This document shows positions 11,837 to 23,496 of a DNA stretch of 64,000 bases, piece after piece. Each line of letters starts with the position of its first letter. Position 1 is the first letter of the stretch. Both the position numbers and the translations under genes were made by a program. Under the pieces are notes generated by a model. That model was given only the letters and a program-made list of their open reading frames with translations, did no database searches and was not told the DNA's origin. Origin of the DNA: Anthonomus grandis grandis (Eukaryota; Arthropoda; Insecta; Coleoptera; Curculionidae); contig NC_065564.1 in NCBI RefSeq assembly GCF_022605725.1, positions 11,324,698 to 11,388,697 on the forward strand. Reading direction: 5' to 3'.

Positions 11837-12692
11837 TACAGTGCTTTCATTTTAAAACGACCCACCAAAATAACAAATGGTATTTTGAATTGTTCCCAAA
11901 ATTGTTTGCGGTATAATATGTGACGTATTCTTTTACTTGTATTTTTTGCAGTACGTAATAGGTACAAAACCGACATAACTGTAGATTCTGGGGTAATAAA
12001 AATCCACAGTGACGAAATCATCGGCAATTTTTTTTGGAAGAAAATTTAACGGGACAAAGTTAGTTAGACCATATCGAAAATACAGCTTATCCTTCAATCG
12101 TCCAATCTTTGAAAAATCAAGTGGATGAAAGTGGTATTAGAATACTAAACGAAATTAATTTTTATTTCCAATAAGATGATGTTCCCCTGTACTATGCTTT
12201 GACAGTTCTAAAGTGGATTAATGAACAGTTTCCAGGGATGTGGATTGGCAGACGTGGTGCAATCGTGGCCCGCACGGTCGGCAGACTACTAAATTTTTCT
12301 TTGAGGGTATTTAAAAAGCAAAATTTATAAAACCTCACCTGAAAATATTAGTGGTAAATGGAAAATAATAAGGATCAAATTATTTGCAAATATAGAGATA
12401 TTAGCAGACAGACACCAATGTTTTGTAGGAGTTTTAGAATAGACTTTATTATTGTCTCGCGAATAACAGAGCACATTTTGGGAACCTAATAAAATAAATT
12501 CTATGAACTGATAGAATTATTTATTTTTTAAACACCTTTTTACACTCTTACTATATATAAGCCTATAAACTCACATTTGTTTTACACCGTTGGGTAGAAC
12601 GTTGACCGAACTTTGTTAAATATGAAATTAAATGTTTCTCTATATATCAAATAGTTAATAAGGGTCGTTCATTTTGAAATAAAAGCACTGTA
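11837..12692 (+). mobile_element. Complete but dead MLE, family 1 (both terminal inverted repeats)
   Basis: The left end TACAGTGCTTTCATTTTAAA and the right end (reverse complement TACAGTGCTTTTATTTCAAA) are inverted copies, each flanked by TA. The 856-bp element keeps scattered transposase text on the plus strand from about 11960 to 12490: RNRHNCRFWG-NKNPQ-like text, VTVLKWINEQFPGMWIG (first residues degenerate), RVFKKQNL-KPHLKIL and the 3' end at AATAAAATAA. It has many stops and frameshifts and lacks the N-terminal third. The same family supplies the right end at 4547-4583 and the element at 25449. Confidence 0.8.
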
Positions 12693-13895
12693 TAATGTAT
12701 TACCTTTGATTTACAGGATCAGTAATTCTTATGACGTCACCACTTATATTTCTAATTTTCAGTATTATTCATTTATTTTGCTCAATAATAAAACTTTTTT
12801 TTTGCTTTTAAATTTAGCAAAATTTAAGATAACCATGATTCGGATTATCTATTTAAATATCTCTATTAATTCATATTTTATGTCAATGGCACTCATTGCC
12901 TATGAACTTATTATATTAACATTATTGAACGGCATGGCAGGTTGAGAGATGCCTAGTCAGAGCAGATGGAATTGCAATTTTTTTTGCGAACCTCATTCCC
13001 GCGTCATCCAGTTAATACCTGTTTATTCTTTCCTTTCCTGCCAAACCCTTTTCCACTTTCTAACCAGTGGTTGGCTTAAACCTCTTTCTAACTCAGTACA
13101 CACTGTAGAAGTGGGGTAAAGAGAAAGTTGGGCTTTTAGTACAGACTAAGCGAGAAGGGACAGAGAAGCTATTTCAATAGCTTCGCTGCCCAGACCATAA
13201 GTTCATCTAACTAACAGGTAAATATCCGAAGAGAAACCTTGAAATTTGTATTAATTTATTTAAATTATTATTTTTTTAGTTCTGGTGAATTTGCTTTTTG
13301 GGTTTCATGTTAAGTGGAACGTGTATTATCGTTTTATAATCTTAACAGCCGACGAATCCAATTAGCATTAAGCCTTATATTTGCAATACTGAGTATTTAT
13401 ATTTCATAACAGCATCTTTGGTCATTCCATCATAGGGCCATATTTTTCTAAAATTTTTAGTCACAAGTTTTAATACTAGCTTACAACTGGTTGGCTTGGC
13501 TTGCAAAAGGCATTACTTTTTCCAAACCGTAGTGAATAGTCACTAGGTTCGTGACTCAACCTTGAGGGAAAGCCTCAAGGTTTCTGCTAAAATCACATTT
13601 TGTTAAAAATCTTATAATAAAATTTATCTGAGTGTAAAGTCTCTGGTAAACAATTTAGTTGAATGCCTAAAATAGCAAAAAAACATTCCAACAGCTATTT
13701 TGTAAACCTAGAAGTATCGTGATAGCGATACGAAATTAGTGATGTAAAGTTAGTTACTTTCGATACCAGCACTCGTTATTGGTTACTTTAGTTACTTAGT
13801 ACTCTTACACTCAGTAGCGTTTTTTATTTCATTTGTCTAAAAAAATAATACAAAATAAATACTTAATAGTTAGTGATATTATTACTTATTTTTTA
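12693..13895. other. No gene recognised
   Basis: AT-rich intron DNA. A GC-richer patch at 12930-13210 includes a small hairpin (GAAGCTATT ... AATAGCTTC near 13165-13185), and another hairpin lies near 13556-13582 (AACCTTGAG ... CTCAAGGTT). No coding similarity was seen. Confidence 0.4.
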
Positions 13896-14073
13896 TACAG
13901 GGTGGCCGTTTTATTAGGGGCCTATTCCTTTTCTCAGGGTGTGCAAAAAAAATTCTTACAGAAGTGTTTTCGTTTTAAGCGAATTTTTAAATTATTTGAG
14001 TTTCATCAATACACGGTATTCAAAAAGTGCTGCACCGACTTTAACACCAGAATTTTAAATGGAACACCCCGAA
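13896..14073 (+). repeat. MITE-like repeat, copy 1
   Basis: Starts TACAGGGTGGCCGTTTTATT after a TA and ends near GGAACACCCCGAATA, so the ends are partly inverted (GGGTGGCC / GGGTGTTCC). A near-identical reverse-complement copy lies at 23470-23645. Any ORF through it is incidental. It is probably a non-autonomous derivative of a Tc1/mariner-class element. Confidence 0.7.
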
Positions 14074-14465
14074 TATTTTTATATTTTTAGATTCTTTGGG
14101 AGAAATAAAGGTAACTTTAAGAACTACCTATCCGAATTTTGTCTAGTTTATACACAAATTAAGGTTTTGTATTTTTTTTAGCAAATTTATGTCCTCGGCA
14201 GACATTGTTTTGTAATGCTGATAATTAATGTCCTATACCAAAATATAATTGTTTATAAAATATTTAGAATTTTATTGCAATAATATAATTTCAACTAAAT
14301 TTTGCTAATTTAGTATTTTACCGTAGTAGGCTGTGAAATAACAATAGTTAATATCCGCGGTTGTCATATCCATAGCTACAGAATAATACTTTGATATATA
14401 AATAAATTTACGTAGTAGTTATTAATATTATTTAAATTGAAATATATCTTAAAAAGTTTTATACA

Positions 14466-14765
14466 GTGGAGGAAAAAGTAGATATGCTTGAATCTTTTTT
14501 AACAAATTCAAAAAGTCCAGCTTTGGCGCTCAGAGAGTATAAAAGACTTCCTTTACGGCAAATTCCGCAAAAGCAGTCATTTCGCAAAATCTATGCAAAA
14601 TTCAGGCAAGTAGTTTACTCCCAAAACCTAAGAACAGACCCCGAAGAGTTCTTACAAAAGAGAACGAGCTAGAAATTCTTCTACATTTCGAGGATATACC
14701 CGAAACATCCACCAGGCAAGCCGCTTTGGAGTTAAACATCACAAGAAGCGTGATTCAAGATTAAT
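14466..14765 (+). pseudogene. MLE N-terminal fragment
   Basis: EEKVDMLESFLTNSKSPALA, LREYKRL, QIPQKQSFRKIYAKFRQVV then, in another frame, NELEILLHFEDIPETSTRQA and ALELNITRSVIQD. This is the DUF4817 helix-turn-helix and the second DNA-binding domain of an insect mariner-like transposase. Only the N-terminus is left, with a frameshift near 14660. The catalytic domain is absent. Confidence 0.75.
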
Positions 14766-15928
14766 AAAATGTGATGAAATAATGAAAATGTCTTTAATAA
14801 AATTATATAGACTGTAGAGTCAATTTTTTATACATCAACACTAATTTTAAATAGGAAAAATACCCATTACACGAAAAAGCAGGAAAAGACGATCCGTAAA
14901 GGTGTGGTGGGGAATTTATCGCTGAAAAATTATATGATAAATATCTTTATTGAAAATTTAAATTCAAGAAGATATTTAGATATGGGATTGAAATACAACC
15001 GCTAATAGAAAATGAAATAAGTTAAAATACATTGGACGGGGCAAAATAGAACAATCCCTTGGCCAGCCCCGTAGAATATTGAAAGGCTAGAATTAGTAAA
15101 CAACAACTTTGTTTGAGTCCAACATGTGCACATGGGCAAGAGGGGTGTTTTGTTTACATACATATTTGCCGATTCTCGAGTTTTCAAGTCGACACAAATT
15201 TCCAACGGAGGAAATTTTTAGCTTTTTTTAACAACCATTATAACGTTAATTTAACTTATTTGTGTTGTATTTTATAGGAAAATTTAAAATAAAAAGTATA
15301 AATAATACAATTAACCTATTTTAAAAATAAATTACAACAAAAGTACATCCTTAAGTACAACAAAAAACAAAATTATTAACATTCTTATCCCTAAAACTGC
15401 ATCTAAAAAATTTTAAGCGACAACAAGCTTAAGCGCCTGAGCCATATGCGTAGTGTCATCTGTCAAACGACTTTTTGTTTATATTCAAGATTCGTGTATT
15501 TTCTTTCATTTTTGGCATAAAAAGGAAAAAAGGCCAGATTTTAGTATTTTTTTAAATTGCTAGGATGGCATAAACTTGTGTCGTTGGTGCCGCATCATGA
15601 TAAAAAGGCGATTCAAGCCGATCTTTTCACAAGTAAGTACCGATACTTTCATAATATCACATCATGGCTACCATCATCATAAATGTAGAATAGGGGATCT
15701 TATAGAAATAAACCTAATAAAAACTTGTGCACATACTAATAAAACATTTGAAAATTTGAAAGTGTGCGTAAAATACCAAAATATTTATATCCTTAAATCT
15801 AAAAAATTTTTGAAGATATTCATCTATTAATAGGCTATAAAACTAGAATTTTGTCCCTGGTTTTATTACAGGGTTTTATTATTTTATATATTTTTTTGTT
15901 GTTTTGGCAGAAAAAAGGCATTATAACT
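14766..15928. other. No gene recognised
   Basis: AT-rich intron DNA with only short ORFs. Confidence 0.4.
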
Positions 15929-16073
15929 ATGTACAGTCGGCAAATTTGAAAATGTCTCTCGCATCTGCTCTCGGACTTCGTTGCCTTACAATTTGGCAAC
16001 ATGGCTTTTGACTGGAAGGGGTAGCGTACGGCGGGCGGTAGGGTGTAGAGTATCGATCGAGTTTAGTCGTGTA

Positions 16074-16110
16074 TAAATAGGCAGGGGTGACGGAACTAAT
16101 TTTTCAGTAG
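16074..16110 (+). promoter_or_regulatory. Candidate core promoter (TATA plus Inr)
   Basis: GTATAAATAG near 16073 is followed about 30 bp later by TTTCAGTAG, an arthropod initiator (TCAGT). It lies in a short GC-rich island inside the left end of the Tc1-like element, in plus orientation. No long ORF follows (an ATG near 16126 opens only 12 codons), so the product is unknown. It could be a chance match or a promoter of an inserted element. Confidence 0.35.
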
Positions 16111-17410
16111 ATTGGGGTTTTTGCAATGGGACGTTTCGAATATTTTTGTGGCTATGCAAGCTGATATTAAAAAAATCGATCAGTTTGTTTTTCTTCCTTA
16201 TATAAAGTTTTTAGGACAATGCGCTATAGTGTTTTATACGTTGGCTAAATGCGCTCTTCAAAATTCTGTTTGGTTCATCACTTTTGAGAAATTACCTTCA
16301 GTTATTTTTTTATTGGGACACTATATTTCTTAACTCCAAATTATTATTTTTTTGCTTGATCTTTCACAACCTATATTTTTGTTGTCAAATGCTGCTTGTT
16401 GCCAAAATAAATAGAAAAAAAAATCGTTTTTACATTTTTATGCATTACATAAAAATCCTAATCGATGTTTTCTTTGAATTTTTTTTTATCAAAGTATTAC
16501 TTTATATTACTCACCCAACATTTGAAAAATAAAATGCAACTTAAGTAAAAATACCAATTCAAATTTTAAATTATTTTTTACTTTTAAAGTGTGCGTTATT
16601 GTATAAAATAATATAATTAAAAAAAATACCTATTTGTTTTTTTTTATTTTTAAATATATGGTGTGTATTTGAAAATAAGTAAACAAACAGATGTAATTCT
16701 ATGATAAAATAATAGTTTTTTTTAAATTCTGGCAGCAACCAGTAAGTGTAAACCAAAATATAGGTAATCATAAAAAAAGGAAACATTATAATAATAGAAA
16801 CTTTAAGTGCTACAGCAGAAACTATAGGTATATGTTGTATATGTTGAGATTTTTCTCTTTCATCCTGTGTCTAGGAAATGAAAAACGAACTCAAACCTGT
16901 TTAAGGCATTAAGGGTTTCATAAAAAATAGCGCGCTATGGTTAGCACCGCCTCCTAGCATTAATAACGTAATATGAGCTGAGATACTACCAAAACTACTT
17001 ATTTTGGAATACCCTGTCCAGAGCAGTAAAACTAAGTACATGTACTAAGTACTACCATAATATGGGAAAAAAAATTCAGATTTTTGTTTCTTTTTCCTCA
17101 CATTTTATTTATAAGTATACCTTAAGTAATGGATCAAAGGTCAGTTTCAAAGCGAACATTTTATTTCCTATTTAATGACAAATTACAGTTCTTTAAGTAT
17201 AACATCTTAATAACAATTAATAACATTCAACACTACTCCTAACAAGCTTTAGTAAGTATAATTACAATTTAAATCTACAATAAAAATACTTTTCTATTTA
17301 AACTTTTAAATAGCCTATGTATTGTGTTTTTTTCGAAACTTACACCTTTTTTTTTAAATAATAATTATTTAATATCACAGGGTGTATTTGGTATTGGTAA
17401 GGCTTCTTAA

Positions 17411-18322
17411 TTAATATTTGGTATAAAAACCATTTGCGTTAATGCATTGTTGCAGCCTTTTCCGCATTGATCCCGCGTAATTACTAAAATCGGGTCTCCC
17501 TCTGAAAGATTCCCAAACTCTTTGAGCGTGGGCTAGTAACGTTTCCTTCGATCTAATTTGGCCTTGATTAAAAGTATCCCAAGAATTCACCATTTCAGCC
17601 CACAAATTTTCGATGGGGTTTAAGTCGGGACTTCTGGATGGCCATGGAATTAAATTAAATTCCGGATGTTCCTCAAACCATGTTCTCGCCATACGGGAGG
17701 TATGAGTTGGACAATTATCGTGCATAAAGGATATTGGTCCAGCCGGATATAATATTCTGTATGAAGGCAGAAAAGAATTTTCCAAAATGTCCACGTAGTC
17801 CGCGGAATTCATTCGGGGTGGCGTGGTTACCAGCATTCCGGGTCCATTTTGGGTCATCCAACCCCATAATGACAATGATATTCTCCCGCTTTTTTCAGTT
17901 TCTTCGACATAATGGGAATCATATCTGGTACTTGGAGGTCTCCACACTAATTGATGGGACCTTATGTCCGAAGAAAACGTTTTTTCGTCGGTAAATACCA
18001 CATTTGACCAGTCTCGGTCAATATTTTCTTGACCAAACCTAGGCCTTCGCTCTGCGTTGTCGACCGTTAATTTGGCCTTTTTGGCTGGTCGTCTACAATT
18101 TATTCCCGCTGAACGAAGAGTATTCCTAATTGTTTGCATACTAACATCCAAGTTCATGGTTTCTTTGACCACCCGGCTATTTGTGAAAGGGTTATTTCTT
18201 ACTTGGGTAACAATAGCTTCTCTCATATTTTCGGTCAATACAGGTTGCCTTCCAGGATGTTGTCTGGTTTCTACATGCCCTTCTGCCTCTTGACGTTGGA
18301 TCCAGCGTCTAACTTGTTTGAC
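17411..18322 (-). CDS. Tc1-like transposase, exon 2 (DD35E catalytic domain)
   Basis: The exon starts after a TTTAAACAG acceptor with VKQVRRWIQRQEAEGHVETR, the second helix-turn-helix, then the GRQP hook (HPGRQPVL). Next come the bipartite DNA-binding region (FTNSRVVKETMNLDVS, TIRNTLRSAGI) and the catalytic core: FTDEKTF (first Asp), MHDNCPTHTS (second Asp) and SPDLNPIENLWAEM (Glu). There are 35 residues between the second Asp and the Glu by my count, so DD35E rather than the DD34E of classic Tc1. With exon 1 the protein is 341 residues, full length for the family, with no stop or frameshift. The enzyme would cut and paste the element at TA sites. The downstream stop is at 17411-17413. Confidence 0.88.
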   Translation of the reverse strand, partial: VKQVRRWIQRQEAEGHVETRQHPGRQPVLTENMREAIVTQVRNNPFTNSRVVKETMNLDVSMQTIRNTLRSAGINCRRPAKKAKLTVDNAERRPRFGQENIDRDWSNVVFTDEKTFSSDIRSHQLVWRPPSTRYDSHYVEETEKSGRISLSLWGWMTQNGPGMLVTTPPRMNSADYVDILENSFLPSYRILYPAGPISFMHDNCPTHTSRMARTWFEEHPEFNLIPWPSRSPDLNPIENLWAEMVNSWDTFNQGQIRSKETLLAHAQRVWESFRGRPDFSNYAGSMRKRLQQCINANGFYTKY

Positions 18323-19844
18323 CTGTTTAAAAGCAAATGCAGTAATTAGTATTAATTAATTAAATAGATATCTATTATACTATTAGGTTAGTGACAACAG
18401 TTTAGCAAAGGGGTGGCTTATATGTATAGGTATAGATAAAAAATAGCAGTTAATATTTTATTATTAAGAATAAGTTAATAAAGTAGGTACTAAAAAAGCA
18501 ATAACAGCGTCTCTTAACAATAATAAAATTTTATATTATTTGTTGGTGTTTTTTTAAAACATTCAGAGCGTTACGTCAAAATATATTTCTATGACAACTT
18601 TTTTTAATATATGGTGAAAAGCAAATAAAGCGAAAATATTGACAAAGTTTTCAAAGTGAAAATATTTCAGATTAAAATGTTTGCTATGAGTTTTATAAAA
18701 CCTTCATGTTTAAAAATAACAACCGGCGCGAAGAGACAAAATTATTTTAAATTATAATAAAAGCAGGCGATAGAATTCTTCTCTTCTTTTTCGTAAATTA
18801 CCTATGTCAAAGCTCACTTATATCAATGCTCAGTCTAATATCGTAAAATGCATATACATATGTATCATATTACTAAATCGAATAAATATAATTAACGAGC
18901 TATAAGGTTAAATTTGGCATAAAAGAACCCATTCACAGTCACAGGTATAATAATCAATACAATAATAATACAGATATAAAAATATACTAGATGGATACAA
19001 ATAATGCGGTAAATAGGTAGTGGATTGGCTCATGGTGCGTTTTGGACTAAATATTATTTTAACAAACATTTTTTAATAGGGCCACTCCCCTTAACCCTAA
19101 CTAGTGCAGTAGTGAGCCAGATATTAAATTTAAAATTCAAAATATCGCCAATCTATACTACATTCGACTACCGTTTTTGAGAAACCTTTAAACACATTAA
19201 TACCTTTTTTAAGGTATGGTACTGCATTAAATTTATTTATTATCTAAAAAAAAACTATACCTTCGTTTTTTAAATATTTAGAAAAAACTTGAATGTTTTC
19301 AAGATATCGCGTTGCAACACTTTAAAAAACTCGCCCTGTATAAGGGTTGCTTGGATTTAAAAAATACTACCTCAAAAAAAAAACAATCAATCATATGTAA
19401 AATGATTTTACTTTAAAAATAAAACAAAAACATTTTTTATTTTGATAGACCCAATAACATGTATATTTTTCTTTGTTAAAAAATATAGGTAAGTTTTATA
19501 ACTTTTTTAGATATCTATCGATAAATTAAACTTAAAATATGTAATTTTCAGCTATTTTTCTAAATAAAAAATTTAATGAAAAAATTATAAATTACCCTCG
19601 AAATCACTCCTATTTGAATAGATTCCCGGGACGATGAGATAATAATTTTCGTTTTTGATCTATTAAATTTATTAGCTTATTTCGGGATATCACAAAAAAG
19701 TTGGTTCCGTATAAAAACAAACCTTTTTTTTTAAATGAAAGTTAAAGAGAATTTTTGAAGATTTTTGACAAATTTCATAGTTTAGTTTAAATAGATTTTA
19801 CCTAACAAAAAATTTAAACGAAATGCATACAAAAAAAAGCTTAC

Positions 19845-19958
19845 TGAAAGATCCGTAGCTATTGCTATTTCTCGTAAGGTGGCACCCATCTCATGCATAA
19901 CAATAATTCTAGTACGTATTTCCATGGTACTCTCCCTCTGTCCAGGCAATCTTGGCAT
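19845..19958 (-). CDS. Tc1-like transposase, exon 1 (N-terminal helix-turn-helix)
   Basis: ATG at 19958 opens MPRLPGQRESTMEIRTRIIV, MHEMGATLREIAIATDLS, the first helix-turn-helix of a Tc1 transposase (A-LREIA---DLS-). The donor GTAAGCTT follows at phase 0 and the text flows into exon 2 (V-KQVRRWIQR). The intron is about 1.5 kb, unusual for Tc1-like elements, most of which have none or a short one. The intron holds AT-rich DNA and a TIR-like CGCCCTGTATA near 19333. Confidence 0.8.
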
Positions 19959-20373
19959 TATGAAAAATTAAAAAAATATTTCATAAAACACTTTAAAAAA
20001 TTAAAAAAATTAAACACGTAAATAGACTCGAGGCACTTATAAACACAAACGACATTACAATACTACTTACCATCAAATTTATTTATAATTACCACCTTAT
20101 ACTGCATCCCCGTGCCGCCAATTAATATGGAAAAACCCTCCTTAAAAATAGATCTTAAAATTTAGAATGGTACCTTACAGACAATGTTACAAATGTAACA
20201 TTGTATAACGGCATCGATCGCATAAGCTGCCCCCGCATCAGCCCCCGTTACTTATTTCCGAAAAATGCCGCTATACTTTCTTCATTCATACAGTGTATCC
20301 AAATTGTGCTTAAATTACGTGTAAATGGGTAAAGAGCCACGGAGCGAGGGACATTTTCAATTTTGTTGACTGT

Positions 20374-21410
20374 ACCTATCTATATGTAGTTATGTTTTTT
20401 AATATAGACGTTAATATAGATATTAATATAGAAATTACTAATTTTTTATTGCCTTTGAAGAATTTTGAAATTTATTTAGATATTGATATCTACATATAAA
20501 GTTAATTTTGTCTTTCCCTAAAGTTTGGTCGATTATTTTTTTTGTTTTACGTTTTACCTTAATGCAACTAACAATAATATATATAGTAATTGGCACCACA
20601 TATTAATTTATTACTGTATTTTTTTTTGCTTTTTGATTAAATATCAAATACTTATTATAGATTGCCTAATGACCATGCTTAAAGGGAACAATGGATTTCA
20701 TTAATGGAAATCAACTTAGAAGTGGTTTCTTATATAAGGGACATAATATTATCAGTAGCCAGATTAAAAAAATTAGCTCTACCTCAAAGGTAATTTTTTT
20801 TAAATATATTTTTCTAGTATATTTATAGAGTATGATTATTTACTACATTATGTAAGCTAAAAAAACAACCTTTTAAAACTTGTGCTTGGGCTGTGTGTAA
20901 AACATACAGCTTTGGCACAAAAGTATTAGTGTTACTCATATAAGCTTTATTTATACCTAATACTTATTAAATTAAGTATGTGTGTAAAAATATTTTTTTT
21001 ATTAGGATTTCATGCACTAATTAAAAACACAGCAGCCGATAATTCAGTTAATTTACCAAGTGATTTACCCTTAAAAGCTGCAGGGGTAGCTTTCCTGAAG
21101 AGTACAAAAACTTCTTTAGCTTACAAAACGATATATACAGTGTGTCCCACTTAAGGGTTAGCCACCCCTCTAAAATTTTTGTTTCTTGACCAATTTTCAA
21201 AAACTTTTTTTTGTTGGATAGATGGTCAAATATCGCACTTATGAGCCAAGTTCGACATTTAGAGAAAGCAGGTCATGGCCTACTGTATTCAAGTTTGAAG
21301 TGCGAAAAATCGAGAAGTAGTATTAGCGATATTTATTTTTGAAAAATGGTACTGGATTATTATTCAGGACCACTTAAAACATAAGTGTACCAAATTGGAT
21401 TATGATAGTA
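20374..21410. other. No gene; MITE-like end near 21137
   Basis: AT-rich intron DNA. TACAGTGTGTCCCACTTAAG at about 21137 looks like a terminal repeat of another Tc1/mariner-class MITE, but I found no partner. Confidence 0.4.
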
Positions 21411-23065
21411 TACAGGGTGTTGAAATAAATTGGAGTCAAATATTTTTAAAAGGCGCAATAACATTCTAATCAAATACGAATATTTTTTTAATTTTTGGCT
21501 AACTGGCATGCGTCTTGAGAACACAAAGGTTGGAAACATCCTTTAATTAACAACAATCGATCATATTATCATACTATTTTGGGCTCAATTTGTTTGTTTT
21601 TTTATGAGTTTGTTTGTTAAATTCCAAAGATATGATTGTGTCTGGTTAAAAATTATTTTGTGAGAATTTTACCCAAGTATGCTATGAAAGAAAATGTTCC
21701 TGACAGTTTGTCAAAGTTTTCATGCATTTAGTTCATTTTGACTGCCTGTCAAACAATTATGGGATATTATAATTTAAACAAAAGAGTTGAAGTAGTGCGG
21801 CTAGTTGGCGATGGAGTTAGAACATTTCGTGAAGCTGCGGCGGAATTTAACAGGAGACATCCTGGTAAAAACATCCACCATTCAACAATAGCCAGAATAA
21901 ACTACGGGTTTGATCAGTCTGGTTCAGTAGGCGGCGTACATCCTCATTTACATCGTAATCGATCAAATAATAATAACCAAATAATTCTTGAATACTTTAA
22001 TGCTAATCCCCAATCTAGCATTAGAGTTGCTAGTGCGCCAACTTAAATATTTTCAATCAATTATGGAGGTGTTTAAAGAAAAATAACAAGAAGCTTGCTT
22101 TGGGACACGGGGATGAAGAACGCAGGATGGAATATTCTTTGTGGTTACAAGGCGAGTATTTGGCTAACCCTACATTTTTGAAAAATATTTTATACATCGA
22201 TGAGGCAACATTTACTACAAACGGCATTGTGTCATCTCAAAATATTAGAATGTGGAGTAACGTAAATCCCCATTGGGTGATACAATAACGAACGTATAAT
22301 CGGGCCGTTTTTCTTTAATGAAAATCTAACTGGACTTAATTTTCTTCGATTCCTGGAAGGTGATTTTAGTGACGTAATCGATGATTTGCCGTTAGCCGAA
22401 ACAAAAAACTTACACATACAATTTGACGGTGCGCCTATCCACAATGCAGTGGTAGTGCGGAATCGGCTAAATCAGAATTATCCGAATCGATGGATAGGAC
22501 GAAACAGTCCATTAATTCAGTGGCCAGCACGTTCTCCAGCTCTTCCTTCTCCGAAGCAACTTTTTGTTTAAACGGTGTCGTAAATCCGCAAAATTGTCGG
22601 TACTGGTCAGTTTCAAATGCATACTGGGTAACTGAGGCTCATACACAGTACCGAATATCTATTAATGTTTGGGCTGGTATCGTGGAAAATAAAATAATAG
22701 GGCCATACTTTTTCGAACAAAACTTAACAGGACAACGCTATTTGATTTTCTTCAAGAAGATCTTATCCGTGCTTTGGCTGCCCTATACCCAGACGAACAA
22801 GACCCTGCTGTCCCTACACATAATTTGTAGTTTCAGCAGGCAGTACACCAGACCTAAATCCCTGGGACTATTTTTTATGGGAGTACCTGAAAAGTAAAGT
22901 TTATATTGAGAAGCCAAGCAACATAGAAGATTTGAAAAATAGAATTAGATATGAAATTAGACGTATATCACCCGAAATAATTGATAGTGCTTCACATGAG
23001 TTTGTAAACCGTCTTGCTTTCTGCGAAAAAGTAAATGGGGATCAGTTTGAATACTTGATACATTA
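21411..23065 (+). pseudogene. Chimera of two MLE transposases in head-to-tail order
   Basis: A TIR-like start (TACAGGGTGTTGAAATAAAT after TA) at 21411 leads to a transposase beginning at ATG 21759: MGYYNLNKRVEVVRLVGDGV, RTFREAAAEFNRRHPGKNIH. It runs through frameshifts to ILYIDEATFTTNGIVSSQNI, LHIQFDGAPIHNAVVVRNRL and WIGRNSPLIQWPARSP near 22530. Here the text switches abruptly back to an earlier point of a different transposase: FSEATFCLNGVVNPQNCRYW, INVWAGIVENKIIGPYFFEQ, then the C-terminal WEYLKSKVYIEKPSNIEDLK and DQFEYLIH ending near 23065. So the EATF-to-C-terminal region occurs twice, from two lineages. Both halves are broken by frameshifts. Confidence 0.82.
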
Positions 23066-23443
23066 ATAAGAGTTTTTACAGTTTATAACATTTTATCCTC
23101 CAATTTATCTTAATTTGTAAATAGACGTGCTTATTTGCTTTCTTGTTGGTTAAGTTGGTTGGAAACAGTTGAGTTTTGAGATAAGGTGTGTTATACGAAA
23201 CTTGCTAGGAATTTCGCCTATATTTCATAAATGCAATAAAAAATATAGCATTTCATTTAAAAAAATGACTGATGAAGTCATGTCTTTTTTTTGTTACATG
23301 TTTCATCATGACCTTTCATGGCCAACTAAAGCAAATATGTCAAAATATTCCGCTTTTTACAGAAAATTGCTTTTATTTCCGAAACCGAACTACTTCGATA
23401 TAGGAACATAATACCTCTTTAGACAGGGATTTTAACTTTTTAA

Positions 23444-23496
23444 CGACTTTAACACCAGAATTTTAAATGGGATTTAAAATTCTGGTGTTAAAGTCG
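23444..23496. repeat. Near-perfect palindrome at the end of MITE copy 2
   Basis: 25-bp arms (from CGACTTTAACACCAG onward) meet around a 3-nt loop. The arm sequence is the 3' end of the MITE-like repeat, so it looks like two copies joined tail to tail, one almost wholly lost. Confidence 0.75.

Larger units (their letters stand above)
15929..20373 (-). mobile_element. Candidate Tc1-like element bounded by related TIRs, holding an intact transposase
   Basis: The left end reads TA then CAGTCGGCAAATTTGAAAAT, GTCTCTCGC. The right end, in reverse complement, reads TA then CAGTCAACAAAATTGAAAAT, GTCCCTCGC. About 27 of the first 31 bases agree and both sides have TA, as expected for Tc1/mariner insertion. 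Between them lies the two-exon transposase at 17411-19958. The total length of about 4.4 kb is large for the group. The extra length comes from the 1.5 kb intron and about 1.5 kb beyond the stop codon, where a second insertion may be hidden. That the TIRs belong to this transposase is inference. Confidence 0.6.

Noticed and set aside
13833..14090. Shared peptide-like text at 13897 and 23463
   Set aside because: The conservation is of a non-coding MITE-like repeat, not of a protein. The frame has no proper start and ends at the repeat border.
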